Assembly: GCA_025786725.1 (NCBI GenBank)
Contig: JAHLTZ010000021.1
Span: 248,001-312,000 of the forward strand
Direction of reading: 5' to 3'
Length of the DNA: 64,000 nucleotides
Source: Syncephalis fuscata
Taxonomy: Eukaryota; Zoopagomycota; Zoopagomycetes; Zoopagales; Piptocephalidaceae
The translations under genes were made by a program, and so were the position numbers. The notes under the pieces were generated by a model, which searched no databases, was not told the origin of the DNA, and worked only from the letters and a program-made list of their open reading frames with translations. Of this stretch, positions 21,401-33,059 are shown piece after piece (position 1 is the stretch's first letter; the number at the start of each line of letters is the position of its first letter).

Positions 21401-22839
21401 TTAAACTTTAATTGCGCGTGCAGCTTGCCCAGCACGAATAGCGGTGGTGAACGCCGTGTGGGACCAGGTCAATTGACTGGCACCTTGGGCGAAGCCAGAG
21501 TCATGATTCCATTGTTCGGTCAGATTGTAATCGGAAGGTGTGTGCAGCTGAATACGCTGTAGGAATCGGTCACCCTCAACAAGCATGGCATTTAGCAGTG
21601 TGGTGTAGTTGTCGTTACCTTTGCGAAGTGTCTGGCCTGCTGCAACTTTCACACTCTTACCAACGCCCGAGTCGGCAAGGACATAGTTAAGATAGTTGAC
21701 GTTGCGGCTAGTCACCAATACTTGACCGGTGCGTGCCCATTGCAAATAGGCCCGGTAGAGTATTTCTGCGTGAGATGCAGTACAAAGTACCCAGGGATTA
21801 CCGCCAGTAGTACCGACACCGTCGTAGCGATCTTCTGGGTAACGACCAATTGCTGGTGGCAATTGTGGATTGGCAGTGTTAATTTTGTAAAGTGGCTTGA
21901 ACGTGTCGATAATGACCTTGGCACTGGCAAGTACACGGTCATCCCAAGGAGCAAACAAGCCGGTCGATTCATCACCAGCGTGTAGCGAAGCGAGAATGAC
22001 TTGATTGTCAATATTGGATGCTTTGTAATCAAGGCCGGCGTCACGGCCAATAGTGGTTAAGATCAGATTACGCTTCGAGTCCCAAAAGTCATTGAGGCTT
22101 TTTTCGATGGCATTGGCCTGTTGTTTGTACCAGGCGGCAGCTTTAGGGTCATTCATCTTACTGGCCACATCAGCACCATCTTTCATGGCTTTATATTGAA
22201 CTAGGCGTGTGTAGAAATGGTGTCCTTTAACTTCCTCCCAAATTTCAAAGCTTGTTTCGCCCCAATGGTGCGATACATACTCCAGATCAGTTTTAATCGG
22301 CGAAGGAGTTTGTAAATCCGGCTTGTAAAGATGGCTTACATCGGCGTTAGGATTCTTGGACCGTAGATATTTAGATATTTTGTCAATGCAAAAGCACGGA
22401 TAGCTGGGCCGTCGTTTTGCGGCCTACCCCATGGACTGGTATAAGCAGTGCCGTCCATGTTAAATTTGGGCTCCCCAACGCTATTAGACGGATTTGGCGT
22501 TGACTGAATTAAACGAGTGAAGCTAGTGAAGCGTTCAAACATATTTTCATAGGTGGTTGGATTAGTCTGAAGCTGCGAGACAAGTGCGTCCATCGTCAAT
22601 CCTCCATCACGAGTCCAAAAATAGTAGTAGTCAGGGTTATTCTTGGATGGTGAAGCGTAGATGGCTCCATTGGGCTGCATTGACCGTCGGATAGTGTCCG
22701 TAGACACCGAGTATTGTGTTGCAGACCATTTTGCAAACGAGGCGCGATCAGTACCCGCGGCATTGCTTGGTACTGGACTGAATGTAAGCGTAGCGGCAAG
22801 TACGCCGTATAAAGCTGGCACCCATACACGAGGGATCAT
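21401..22839 (-). CDS. Glucoamylase, glycoside hydrolase family 15
   Basis: A secreted exo-acting glucan 1,4-alpha-glucosidase that releases beta-glucose from starch or glycogen ends. No intron is needed; about 479 aa. A signal peptide (MIPRVWVPALYGVLAATL, ending near SNAA) precedes the (alpha/alpha)6-barrel domain. Family marks: YYYFWTRDGGLTMDAL, SPWGRPQNDGPAIRAFALT, the general-acid segment SFEIWEEVKG, APWDDRVLASAKV, GGNPWVLCTA, and the general-base segment LTEQWNHDSG. The protein stops after the domain, so there is no starch-binding module. The frame breaks once, near 22358-22363: upstream reads ALTKYLNIYGP and downstream reads KNPNADVSHLYKP, one base out of phase and too close for an intron. 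Both sides are well conserved, so a one-base loss in the GGTCC run is likely an assembly error; otherwise the gene is broken. GC-rich DNA lies upstream. Confidence 0.92.
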
Positions 22840-24080
22840 AATGAAAGTGCTGGAATATAACTGTGAAAAGACGTGATATAAGAATAAATAATTGAATAAG
22901 CAAAAGCGATATTGAAACTACAACACTATAACGTTAGAATGATGATGATGAATAATGTGTAGGTTCAGGGGAAACGCTTGTATTTTATAGCCAATTTAGA
23001 CGGCGAAGTACGGCAATAGGCTGGGCGCTGCTGCACCGAGTCGCGTACAAGTTTGTGCACCGTACATCCATGCACGCGACTCAACTACAAAAAACGTTCC
23101 CCGACAGTTGAATCTGTCCAAATGCCCAGAAATAAGAACGTGGACTAAAAGGTTATGTGATTTACAACAGGTGTTACCGAGTCCGCCTTTTCTATTTACA
23201 AAAAAGTCGGTCCCCGCACTTTCTCTCCACAACCTATCACCTACTCGAAGATTTCTTGCGAAAAGTAAATCTCCCACGAACTAGACTCTAAGAAGGGCGG
23301 TCTAAATACACCGGCCTATTTTCACGTTCATATGACGCGGGGAATAGACTCCTTTATTGTTCGGCATTTATTTTAATATTATTGGTTGTAACAAGATGGT
23401 TTGTAGCGCAGTAAGCGAGTTATTTCAATGCTGATATGAGTTATCAGTTGATTTCATCCATTGTAAATACAGGTGTTTGAAAGCCAAATTTCCGTTGTAT
23501 ATAGATAACTGTGTAATTTATCGATAGCGTCGTGTAACGGAGTGGTCACCATAACAATGGTAAATATCAAAAAAACAATTTAAACAAGTTTATTAATAAA
23601 TAAGCCAATGAAACACAATGGTAACATTTGGATTTTATGGTAGGCTTTTTGACAAAGCATATATAAAAAGGTTCTATTACATCCGGGTAAAGTCCTAAAC
23701 TCATCGACCGTTGTTAAAAAAGCATTGGATTCCAAGTATGCAACGTGAAAACAAAAGCTGCATGTTTACCACTGTTTTAATATGTAGGCCTTATTGTGCA
23801 ACCATGATATAGCATCTTTGGATTAATTACCTGCATTGATGCCCTCCTGTTTCCACTACTGTCGTGTACCCAACACGCTGTAGTTTTCCTGTATTTCAAC
23901 ACAATCCTATAAACATTTATATTGTGTTGTTCAAAGCGCCACCGTCTATCTACCATCAATAGGTTCTCATCTTCTAAATTTACTTTGCAATCTGTTGACC
24001 AGATTATCTCATTTCCACATCCTCATCCCAGCTTTGTATACTTGCCTATTTGCCTTTGTTCTCTATTTCTCGCCTGTACG
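22840..24080. other. Intergenic region with a GC-richer promoter block
   Basis: Divergent promoters of the glucoamylase (minus) and a small secreted gene (plus). The part at 22980-23345 is more GC-rich than other intergenic DNA here. It contains GCGGGG at about 23334-23339 and CCCCGC (its complement type) near 23213, both fitting the SYGGRG site of the CreA/Mig1 carbon-repressor family. This would suit a starch-degrading gene but is only motif matching. A 93-codon minus-strand frame at 22996-23277 shows no domain. Confidence 0.4.
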
Positions 24081-24572
24081 ATGAATTATTTAGCCTGTAT
24101 TTTTGTAGCGGCTGCCTTTTTGGTAGCAATCTTTGAGATGCCTTTTGCAATAGAGGCGAACAATGCCGCAGATATCGAATTGATGCTGGACATTTATAAC
24201 GACGCACGGCACCAGCGCAATGTGTCCAAGGTTGAAGCATCAGACTGTGCAACTAGCTTGGCAAGCGATGCATCTTTTGTATTCGACTACGCACAGCCAG
24301 ATAAATTAGTCAGTGGTGGAGAAATGAATAGATCGGCCAAAATCTACTGTGGCTATGGCAATGCCGAATATTCACTTTTTATAACAAGACATGCCGATTC
24401 TCAAAAAAATCAATTTAAAACATTGATCCAGTCTGGTAAACTTAACGATACATTGAGTGATGCAACAAAAAAAGTAGGCTTTACACAGATACCGTGGAAA
24501 TCTATGGATGACGATAAAGACAGCAGAATATGGGCAGTTGTTTTTGTTAAAGCCATTAGTAAAACTGGTTAG
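24081..24572 (+). CDS. Small secreted protein, possibly CAP/SCP-like
   Basis: 163 aa, one exon. The frame opens earlier, but the ATG at 24081 directly precedes a signal peptide (MNYLACIFVAAAFLVAIFEM, to about EA). The mature part starts with a helix MLDIYNDARHQR, continues with CATSLASDASFVFDYA and an IYCGYGNAEYSLF segment, and ends TKKVGFTQIPW followed by RIWAVVFVKA. The order 'NxxR helix, two Ala-rich helices, then vG...W.v.f' resembles the CAP (SCP/PR-1) fold, whose members bind sterols or fatty acids. However, the His/Glu site residues are not clearly placed and only two cysteines are present in the mature chain. An unrelated secreted effector-like protein is equally possible. Extracellular location is the firm part. 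Confidence 0.72.
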   Translation: MNYLACIFVAAAFLVAIFEMPFAIEANNAADIELMLDIYNDARHQRNVSKVEASDCATSLASDASFVFDYAQPDKLVSGGEMNRSAKIYCGYGNAEYSLFITRHADSQKNQFKTLIQSGKLNDTLSDATKKVGFTQIPWKSMDDDKDSRIWAVVFVKAISKTG

Positions 24573-24717
24573 GATAAGCTACATATCATTCAAGTATACT
24601 TTGCAGCGCTGAATTCATAGTATTAAACAAATATTTGTAAAATTAAACCATGTTCATAAGTGTATAAATGGTTTTATGCAATATTAATAGCAAGCGAAAT
24701 TGATTAAATTATTATTT

Positions 24718-25165
24718 TTATTTTATTTTCTAGTATATTTTATCATATACCGATTTGCTGGGTAGATTAGCTTCATTGATATTTTTGTCTTTATAAATAT
24801 TGACTGACAGGCTCACATCTCACAATCTACGCCACCTCCTTTCCTTTCTCTTTCTTTACGCTTGATAGCATTTATCCGCTGCATATACTTGTACACTCTA
24901 TACAAATAGTTAAAGTCTATCGAATGGTATTTGATTTGCTATAAATGATCCTTACAGGTTGTTCTAACACAGTGTACACAATCTTCGCAGTAGTAGATCG
25001 CACTGCCATACTAACGCTGAAGATTTGTTCAACAACAACAATAATAAAGACAGTGGCGCCGGTCTCGCTACTGTTGTATGTATACTTTTATTAGCACGAC
25101 TACTACAGCGACTATATACTCTGTTGCCTCTCCACCGAATGCTTTCCTTATTTTCTTCTACCAAT
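24718..25165. repeat. Dispersed promoter-like element, copy A
   Basis: Homologous to 43468-44290 and 49556-50150. The shared core runs from a TTGGGTAGATT-like block through TATAAATA (24792-24799), TTGACTGACAGGCTCACATC, a pyrimidine tract (CCTTTCTCTTTCTTTACGC) and GATAGCAT...TGCATATACTTGTA. Downstream, AAAGACAGTGGC...GCTACTGTTG matches AAAGGCAGTGGGATCTGCTACTGTTG in copy B, with insertions. No intact shared open frame. It could be a decayed gene with its promoter, or a mobile or non-coding RNA element. Confidence 0.75.
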
Positions 25166-25485
25166 TAAACATTCTTATTAACGCTTTTTTTTAGTTTGTG
25201 CTCACTAATGGCTGTTGTTGTGCGTAACTAGAATGGCCATAAAATAAACTTTACTTTTCACTTCTAATCAGTTGTTATTTGCTCGACTACTGCTTTGCGA
25301 CTATCATACCTTAAAGGCATTGCATTAATATTGTTTATAATCATTTGCTATTTAGTGTTTCAAATAAAAGATTCTTGTAATCAATTTCTTGCAGTTTTAG
25401 ATTAAAACTGATATGATTATTATTTCTGCGTTGTTGTGACAGCTACGATTTTTCATCTTTTTTTATTGTTTTCATCTGTAACAAC

Positions 25486-25976
25486 ATGGGCAGCCGACAC
25501 AACGTTAACAACAAGCGCGTGAATGTACTGCAAAGACAGCGTCAACAGCGCAATCGCAGTAAGAATGTCTTGGAGAAGCAAGGCTTAATTCCAGCAACTG
25601 CTGTAACAACCGCGCATCCAAAGTCTGCCAAAAAAGCACGCCAGCTGAAAACTGCATTAAAACTGGTAAGCGTCAAAGTATCTAGTCTCGTGTGATAATT
25701 ATTAATCAATAGCTGTGAAACATTGAATATGCATATGTATTTGTAGAATCAAAAGCGTCTAGCAAAGAAAGGAAAAATAGTCCCAGAAGAGGAAATGAAA
25801 GGTAAGTTATAGAGAAAATATTTAATTTGTCATGGTCATGGTCTAATCATAACTAAATCTTAGATGTGGAAGCATCCTCTCAACAACAGAAGTCGGCTTC
25901 TGCTACCAACAGTACTGGTATGCAAGTAACCAGTACAGGAAAAGGCACTACTCTGGGCAAACCAGCCTGTGCCTAA
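25486..25976 (+). CDS. Small basic protein, Alb1-like pre-ribosomal shuttling factor (tentative)
   Basis: 115 aa in three exons: 25486-25665, 25747-25801 and 25864-25976, with agreeing phases. The N-terminal two thirds is strongly basic and helical (RVNVLQRQRQQRNRSKN, then HPKSAKKARQLKTALKL and NQKRLAKKGKI). It carries several nuclear-localisation-like clusters; the end is Ser/Thr/Gln-rich. Size, charge and the 'LEKQGLIP...HPKSxKKAR' pattern recall Alb1, the factor that binds Arx1 on pre-60S ribosomal particles. This is a weak inference from composition; another small nucleolar or chromatin protein is possible. Splice sites are canonical (GTAAGC...TAG, GTAAGT...TAG), so the gene itself is well supported. 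It lies about 320 bp downstream of dispersed element copy A, on the same strand. Confidence 0.72.
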
Positions 25977-26489
25977 TCTGTAATTGCTATAATTATTATT
26001 GCATCTAGGATTAAAATACGCATCTTTAATAAAGAGTTTAAATTATAAAGTTGATTATTATTAATTAAATCAATATTTAGGCAAAGTAAAGTGTAATAAT
26101 TAAAGACAAATTGCAGTAATGGTCGTTTATTATGTATATCATGATAAATTAAAAAGGAATAGTGCAAATAATTAATAGATATTATTCTACTATGATGGTG
26201 TTGACTGGTGATAAACTATTTAAATTGTTATTCAATATGGTTGCTGCAAATACATTTTGGCTGGGTGTTGGAGAAGAAGAGAAAATAGGATTTGGTTTAT
26301 TGTTGATTTCTAAACTAGTATTATAAGTAGTACGTAGCAATATATATATATTCATTGTATAATAGATCTTCAGTAATCTCCATTTTTACTACATAGAATT
26401 CATTGGTTATTTTGTCGTATAATGAATGTAGATTAATATCATTGTTATTGATGCTATTTTGCCGTATTATTGTTGTATAATGCCAATTA
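25977..26489. other. AT-rich intergenic DNA
   Basis: The 3' flank of the small basic gene running into the relic on the minus strand. Short minus-strand frames here are Tyr/Asn/Ile-rich and not considered coding. Confidence 0.4.
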
Positions 26490-27005
26490 TCAAAATAAAA
26501 TGATTTTGGTAATTGCAATACTTGTTCTGAAGCATCTATTATGGATAAAGTGTTTCTTCAAAGTATGGTTTGTTTTAATGTTTGTAGAATGATTGACATC
26601 AAGAACCGCTTTAATAGCACTAGATATTTCAATTAAATCAGCACTGGCATGTCCATCACCTTTAATAATATAATCTGTCTAAACATGCTTCAATTTAATA
26701 ATGATAACCTGTGTGCCTAATGCGTCAATCATCCGTTGCGTATTGTATCTGTGATTAGACTGGTATAAAAGCAGGCGATAAATACTAGAAAGTTAACTGT
26801 CCAGCATCGTTTCATACAACACTAGCCGTAAGGGAGGTGGTATTTTACGCGAACAAGCTGTTTAGACATCAATATTAAGCTCGAGAAGCAGTTCATTAAT
26901 AAGTGCCAATGCAGCCCTTTATCATTTGGTATGCATCAATGCTATGTTCATTAGTAATTTACTCTGGCATCGTCTGGCTTCTTTAGCTATTCTTGCAAGT
27001 GCCAT
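26490..27005 (-). pseudogene. Nonsense-riddled coding relic of unknown family
   Basis: On the minus strand, one continuous frame runs from an ATG at 27005 to a stop at 26490 (172 codons). It has protein-like composition but five internal stops (TGA, TAA, TAA, TAA, TAG). Pieces read MALARIAKEARRCQSKLLMN, then AALALINELLLELNIDV, then KIPPPLRLVLYETMLDS, then LSSIYRLLLYQSNHRYNTQR, then KGDGHASADLIEISSAIKAV. The absence of frame shifts, together with several stops, suggests decay by point mutation. I do not recognise the family. An alternative is that some stops lie in very short introns, but no plausible splice pairs were found. Confidence 0.5.
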
Positions 27006-27235
27006 AATGCGTTTCTATTATATGATTAGCAGAAATCCTAATAAAAAAATAACACTATTTGTCTGTATTAAAGCTTTATTCTGACAAAATGGTGCTGGTT
27101 AATAAAGTGACGTAGAAATTATATAGTATAAGGAAACAGGTACAAGCATCGCAATGAGCAAGTCACTGTTATTATTCAAGTATTTGTTCCCTTCTCCTTG
27201 TAAACTTAGCATTTTAACTATTTTCTATTACAGCC

Positions 27236-29727
27236 ATGCCTCAATCTGATCAAGATGATGATCATGGCCATAGTGGTGTAAGTCGACGACATTCACGCAG
27301 ATCTGCTTCACCAATAAGGAATCGTGAAGATCATAAAGGATCTCGACAAGAACGGTCGCCTTCCCGACAGGAACGTCAACGTGACCATTGTGTAGATTAT
27401 AAAAAGGAGGAAAGCGACAACGATGACCGAAGACGCTCAAGTCGCCGCGACCACAACCGCAGCCGCAGTCGCAGTAGACGTGGATCTCGTAAAGATTCCA
27501 GTCGACATTCCTCTAAAAAGAAAAGTCGTAAAGAAAAGAAGAGCCGCCGCCGTCATCGTGATGACTCATCGTCAGAGTCGCGGTCGCGGTCGCCACGAGC
27601 TGCAGCGGATAGATCAAATACGTTGGATGTTACTCGTCAGCAACGTGAATTCACCACTTATTCCAATGTGGATAATCCATTTAATGATGCTAATTTGGAA
27701 CAGAGATTTGTTTGGGGCAAAAAGATACACCAAGAGTCCAAGCGTGGCATAGATGCGCGAGAACGAGAGCGACGTGATCGGGAACGACGTGAAGAATCGC
27801 GAATTGAATTGGAAAAGTTGCGACGAAAACGTGAAGAGCGAGATAATGAAATGCAGCTAAGAGAGCAAGAGCAGTTACGTATGCAGCGCGATGCGGATAT
27901 TGCTCTGTTAGGTGACTGGGAGGCAAAGGAAGAACAGTTCCATTTGGAACAAGCCAAACGACGGGCGGGTATTAGAATAAAGTCTGGCCGGGCCAAACCA
28001 ATCGATGTGTTGGCTATTAATATACGTTTGGTTGATGGGTCAAATGAAGATGAGGCTGATGAAGATGAGTTAGAGGATGAAGAAGCAGCCGGGCTAGAAG
28101 TTAATATGGAAGAGCCGTATCGTATATTCGATGTAGGTAACTGTGGATATATTATAGTGTTGACAATTGACATGTCATTTAATTACGCAGAGCCTTGATC
28201 TTAGTGAGATAATTGAACTCCAGCAAGATATTCAATACTATCTTAGTTTGGAAAAGACAGAGCGTAATAAGGAGTTTTGGCAGGTAGGTTAGATCGAATC
28301 TGCATATTTTAGTCTAACTCATGTGAATAGGCAATGCAATTAGTGTGCAATGATGAAATAGAACGACTAAAAGGCACCAACAAGAATGGTCATGATCCAC
28401 GTGCCGTTGGGCGTAGTAGTGTTACTTCAGTTGTGGCGACTGATGTTCAAGCATTGTTAGCGGGAAAAACGCTCGATCAATTAGGCCAATTACAGCAACA
28501 GATAGAGCGTAAATTGAAGAGTAATGAGCCAATTGATGTTGATTATTGGGAGCGTGTACTTAAAGCGCTAATAGTAGCCAAGGCCAAGGTGTGTTTATTT
28601 TAGCACAGCATAACAGTATTATTAATTATCTGATAATTAGGCAAAACTAGATGGATTACATCAAGAAATGCTACTAAAACGATTAGAAAAACTACGAGAG
28701 CTACAGAGACGACAGGCTGAAAAGAATCGACAAGAAATTGAAAAGACATTGCGAAACAATGCAGCAGCAGCAAGAAATAACGCTACCAGTGGCGAGATGG
28801 CAGCTGCAACTGCGCGTGAAGCGCTTGTCTTGGAGATGGAAGGAGCTAGCGATAATCTAATGCTGCCTATTGAACCATATGTTCGGGAAATGAGTCCGGT
28901 GCCATGGCCGTCTATTTCTAGATTTGACAAAGATTTACTGGTGGTTGATGCGGCGCAAGATATTGCCGATCTGGTAAGCGATGCTTTATTATTCTTGAGC
29001 TATAATTTACAATGACGATGATTAGAAATTAAAACGAGAACAAGTTCAGCAGCGCCAATTTGTACCCAAGACAGTTGCGAAGCCACAACAAGTACAGTCA
29101 TTGGAGCCGGATGATTTGGCATCGGAAATGTTCCGACTGGAGATGGATCGTGGTCTTGACGAGGATGAAGAGATATTTAACTTAGAAGAGCAGTTAAATA
29201 CAACGGTAAGCTATTGTTGCGTTATGGCTATGCTACATAGTATTAATAATCATAATGAACTCTATTAGACTTATCAATGGCAGGATAAATATCGACCCCG
29301 TAAGCCTCGCTATTTCAATCGAGTGAATACTGGGTTTGAATGGAATAAGTACAACCAGACGCATTACGACTTTGATAATCCACCACCTAAAGTGGTGCAA
29401 GGCTACAAGTTTAACATTTTCTATCCTGATCTAATTGATAAAAGCAAGTCACCCACTTATGTTGTAGAGAAAGATTCCAGCAATCCAGAAACTGCTGTTA
29501 TACGGTTTATAGCTGGTCCACCCTATGAGGTAAGTTATTTATGTGATAATTACTAATTATTAATATATATATATTATTACATATTCATTTCTTTGTTGCA
29601 GGAGATTGCTTTCCGTATTGTTAATCGCGAATGGGAGTATTCACATAAAAAGGGATTCCGTAGTAAATTTGATCGCGGTGTACTGCAACTACACTTTCAC
29701 TTCAAACGCCACTTTTATCGCCGTTAA
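27236..29727 (+). CDS. Cactin, spliceosome-associated protein
   Basis: Conserved nuclear protein that joins the catalytic spliceosome and is needed for accurate splicing; in fission yeast the orthologue is Cay1. Seven exons, all in phase 0: 27236-28132, 28191-28283, 28331-28588, 28641-28973, 29026-29205, 29269-29529 and 29602-29727; 715 aa. The first 120 residues are rich in RS/SR dipeptides and Lys, as in splicing factors. The middle domain contains DNPFNDANLEQRFVWGKK, long Arg/Glu coiled coils, a poly-acidic patch, and EEPYRIFD just before the first splice. The C-terminal Cactin domain is nearly invariant: QWQDKYRPRKPRYFNRV, GFEWNKYNQTHYDFDNPPPK, VQGYKFNIFYPDL, REWEYSHKKGFRSKF and the terminal LHFHFKRHFYRR. 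All junctions keep frame, so the gene appears intact. It lies head-on to the minus-strand relic upstream. Confidence 0.96.
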
Positions 29728-30624
29728 TAAAAATAATATTGCAAATTTTATAAGGTTATATGTTATTGCTATAACAGTCTAAGCCGTAATAGTAAATGAG
29801 ATACCGGAATATTATACTAAAATATAATTGGTCTATATTAATAAATATATAGAAATAACAAGTCTGAATCTACTATGATTAAATGTGCAGTCAATAAAAT
29901 GATGTAATAAATATATTTACTCTTTCAGTATTTTTGTGTTGTTTATAACAGCATAATGTTATCGTTATATACAACAATAAATCTACTATAGGTGCTGTGA
30001 GTTTGGTAATGATTAGTAAATAAATATATGCTTTCTATCTGTATTAATTTATTACGTTGCAGTTGATAAGTTAATGTTTAGTAGCAGCCAGGCAATTAGT
30101 ATAGACATCGCTAAAGGCGTCTCAAGTAGTATTTGACTTTTTTTCGGCCATCAGATGCGTCGTTTCAAGTAACTTGGACGGGGTATAATTGCTATAGTCT
30201 TATGCCTATGTTAAATATACTTTTATCATACATAGTTTTGTTTTGAACGATAAATACAAAACCACCTTGCTGTCTGTGTTTTGAATATAATTCTTCCTAT
30301 CTTAATCTTGAGATTAACACCACGTGGATCGTTTTAACCATCAGTCATGTTTAGTGGGGTGTTGTCTTTATATGGAATTGCAGGTACGCATTTTTATTTT
30401 TCATTGTCATAGCCACATGTACTTCTAGGTTGGTTTTATAAAAAGATAAAACATGGAGAGCAAAATGTCCTATATATACTCTATTGTTTTTAGCAATTTT
30501 CTTGTTTGTTATCATCGTTCCTCTTCACAAGCACCACCTCCATAGACAACCGTGTTTTAGTTTTTCTTAACGAATACTGCTTAAATAGTGCACCCCTTTA
30601 CTTACGAATAAGCAAAATTACATC
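29728..30624. other. Intergenic region
   Basis: The 3' flank of Cactin and promoter of the secreted orphan. TATATATA-type sequence occurs near 30473. No other features. Confidence 0.4.
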
Positions 30625-31796
30625 ATGATGCTTTTTGGTACTAAATCCGTTTTTGCCATGGCTACTATAGTCCTGCTTTTGGCATCAATTACCCATGATG
30701 CTGATGCACATCCAGGATTAATTGGAAATGGTTTGTATTTTATTAGTTGATTGATAGTGATGGATGCTGACTTTAGTACAGCAAAGACATTTCATGGCTA
30801 TTCATTAAATTCAGAAAATCCATTTTCACAAAAAGGTATCAAGATTGAAAAGATATTAAAGCCAATCGATAGCAACAATCCGCCTACATCAGCTATAGGA
30901 ACGCTTGGTGGAAATAAAGTTATTTTAACGTGTCTACCCAACAACCATTCGGCCACGGGATTGTACAATGTAAGTTCTATTTATCAGCAACATAGTTGAA
31001 GCTAACACGTACCATTATTGACAGGTTTTGTTCGACAAATTAATCAAAAACAAAGAAGGTCAGATATTTGGCCAAGGACCTACAATAAAATTCCCAATCT
31101 ATGAGAAAACAAAATCCTGCTACGTTACGCCGTATCGTTGTCAGCAAACGCTCAAAGAATATGGCGAAATGCTTGAAAAAAAATATGGTATACAGACTGG
31201 CTTGCGCGCTCTTGTTGCAATCGGAGCAGATAGTCAAGGATACCCAAAGCAGCCTATAAGAAGAATGATGAAATCAATCAGAATGGCGCCAACATAGCGG
31301 AAAAAATTGCTGCAGGTAGGTTGTTGTTTTGGAAAAAAAGAGATATACTAACTGGATCGTGTAATAGCTGTAAGAATTATCCGAGATCTAGGATGGTATG
31401 CCAACCATAATTTGGAAGGTAAATACATAGTTTATGAATATTTATTTTGCAATATTAATACAATTATCAGATATCTGCCTCAATGATGACTACAAAACCA
31501 TATCATTTGTAAAATTTGATAGAGCCTATGATATCAAGTTTAGTGATGTAAAAGCTGATCAAAAAGAAGAGACAATTGATAGTATAAACGGGTATACTGC
31601 AAGAAACATGTGCTTGCTTGCCGTACCTAAGAGCCAAAACTATATTAGTTCACTTATGCTGGCTGGTTCCAATAATTTTGGACTTAAAAAATATGAAGGC
31701 ATCATTCGCGAATGCGGCCAATCTATAACTATCCAACCCGCCGATCAGCAATCCGCTTCGCGCCCAGTTAGCAGACAACAACCAAAAACAGTGTAG
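30625..31796 (+). CDS. Secreted protein of unknown family
   Basis: Five exons: 30625-30730, 30782-30969, 31025-31315, 31368-31418 and 31471-31796; about 320 aa if one base is restored in exon 3. A signal peptide is clear (start MMLFGTKSVFAMATIVLLL, cleavage near DADA). The mature protein begins HPGLIGN and is Lys/Asn-rich, with few Cys, and contains TGLYNVLFDKLIKNKEG, KSCYVTPYRCQQTLKEYGE, AEKIAAAVRIIRDLGWYAN and RNMCLLAVPKSQNY. It ends with a Gln/Ser/Arg-rich tail. Within exon 3 the frame slips once between 31238 and 31256 (GYPKQ to AYKKNDEINQNG). The phase at the exon 3/4 junction only works after the slip, so a one-base deletion, probably in CAGCC, is likely. I do not recognise a domain. 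Its splice sites and phases otherwise support a real, spliced, secreted protein. Confidence 0.7.
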
Positions 31797-33059
31797 AAAA
31801 ATTTCATTATCAAAGAGCTATAATTATATTGAAATTTGGTTCAAAATTTTTGATAATAGATGTAATCCACTGTTGATGGGCTTGAATAAATAACACATAT
31901 TTTTGTTATTTTTATAATAAATGAGCAATCTATCGCAGCCTTGAACAAAATAATATTAATATTAAATATAGGTTATATTATTAACAACGCTGTTGATACA
32001 TTATGCGACAAATAATTTATATGAAAATACAATTTATGTCAGTTATATTACAGCGATAATATTGTTTTTTCATTTATTTATTTAAAAACTCAATGTCTAC
32101 AAATTATACTAAATACAATGTTCATCAATTTCATTAATGGCCAAGATGTTTTTGTTTGTTTATTGACATTGTATCTAGATTTTAATAGGTAGCAATCAAT
32201 ATCAGTCTGTAGAGCCATGGAAATTGCAATTAATACGATAAAAGCTATTGCTATTATAATATACAATATTCTCAAAGTGTTTGTAAAATCTGTTTAGTTT
32301 TATTTGTGCTATAGTTTGCGATAAAAGCAAAGCAATAGTTTAATACTAATATCATTGATTGTCAATGTACTGATACGGCATATGGCTATGTCAACTTTAA
32401 TATTCTTTTACTTTTGGCATTCTAGCAAATACAGTTGATGGTCTTAATGTATTTTTAATAAGAATTCGCCTCTACAGTTGTTCATACAGCTATCTACGAT
32501 ATTGCTCCCACGATAATACTGCCAATTAAGGTGGGGAATGAAAAGACCTTTTCTGTTATGTTTACTTAAATTATTTTTCCACGTTATGATATCCACGCCA
32601 CTTTGCTGCTTTTGAATTTATGGCCTGGTCTTTTTACAAACCATAATGCCATCACGGACAACGTCATAATGACTGATATGCCTTATAAACTAACTATAAG
32701 TTGGTGTCAATAAACAATATACAAACTGCAATGATGTCATCACCTATAAGTCGAAATCCGCTAAAATTAGGGCCAAAGGAGTGCTGACTCATCTTTCTCC
32801 AAAGCTCATGTGGTGCTCATGAAAGCAGTCAAAGCTCAGATGACAATTGGCCCACTACCACCCAGTTGGCATTTTTAGCAACGTGGGTCGTTTCCATTAC
32901 TCATCTGCTTGGAATATAAATAGGGCGTGTTTATTGCGTTGATTCAAGCAATACTCATCATCAGCACCACACTCATCAGCTTCCAGGCTAGTTTACTATT
33001 CTCATCAGCACAACAACAGTGTCTTCGGTCGAATTCAAACTATTTCCAAGCAACCAACC
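31797..33059. other. Intergenic region upstream of the GST
   Basis: The 3' flank of the secreted orphan, then the promoter of the GST gene (see separate entry). Short minus-strand frame at 32090-32275 is hydrophobic low complexity and not called. Confidence 0.4.
32785..32922 (+). promoter_or_regulatory. Putative GST promoter: AP-1/Gcn4-type site and TATA box
   Basis: TGACTCA, the consensus bZIP site of AP-1/Gcn4/Yap-type factors, lies at 32785-32791. TATAAATA lies at 32915-32922, about 138 bp before the GST start codon. A stress-responsive bZIP factor acting on a glutathione transferase gene is plausible, but the match is by motif only. Confidence 0.5.

Noticed and set aside
22996-23277. 93-codon minus-strand frame in GC-rich DNA
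   Set aside because: No domain, no signal peptide and a position in the glucoamylase promoter; its openness follows from the higher GC content.
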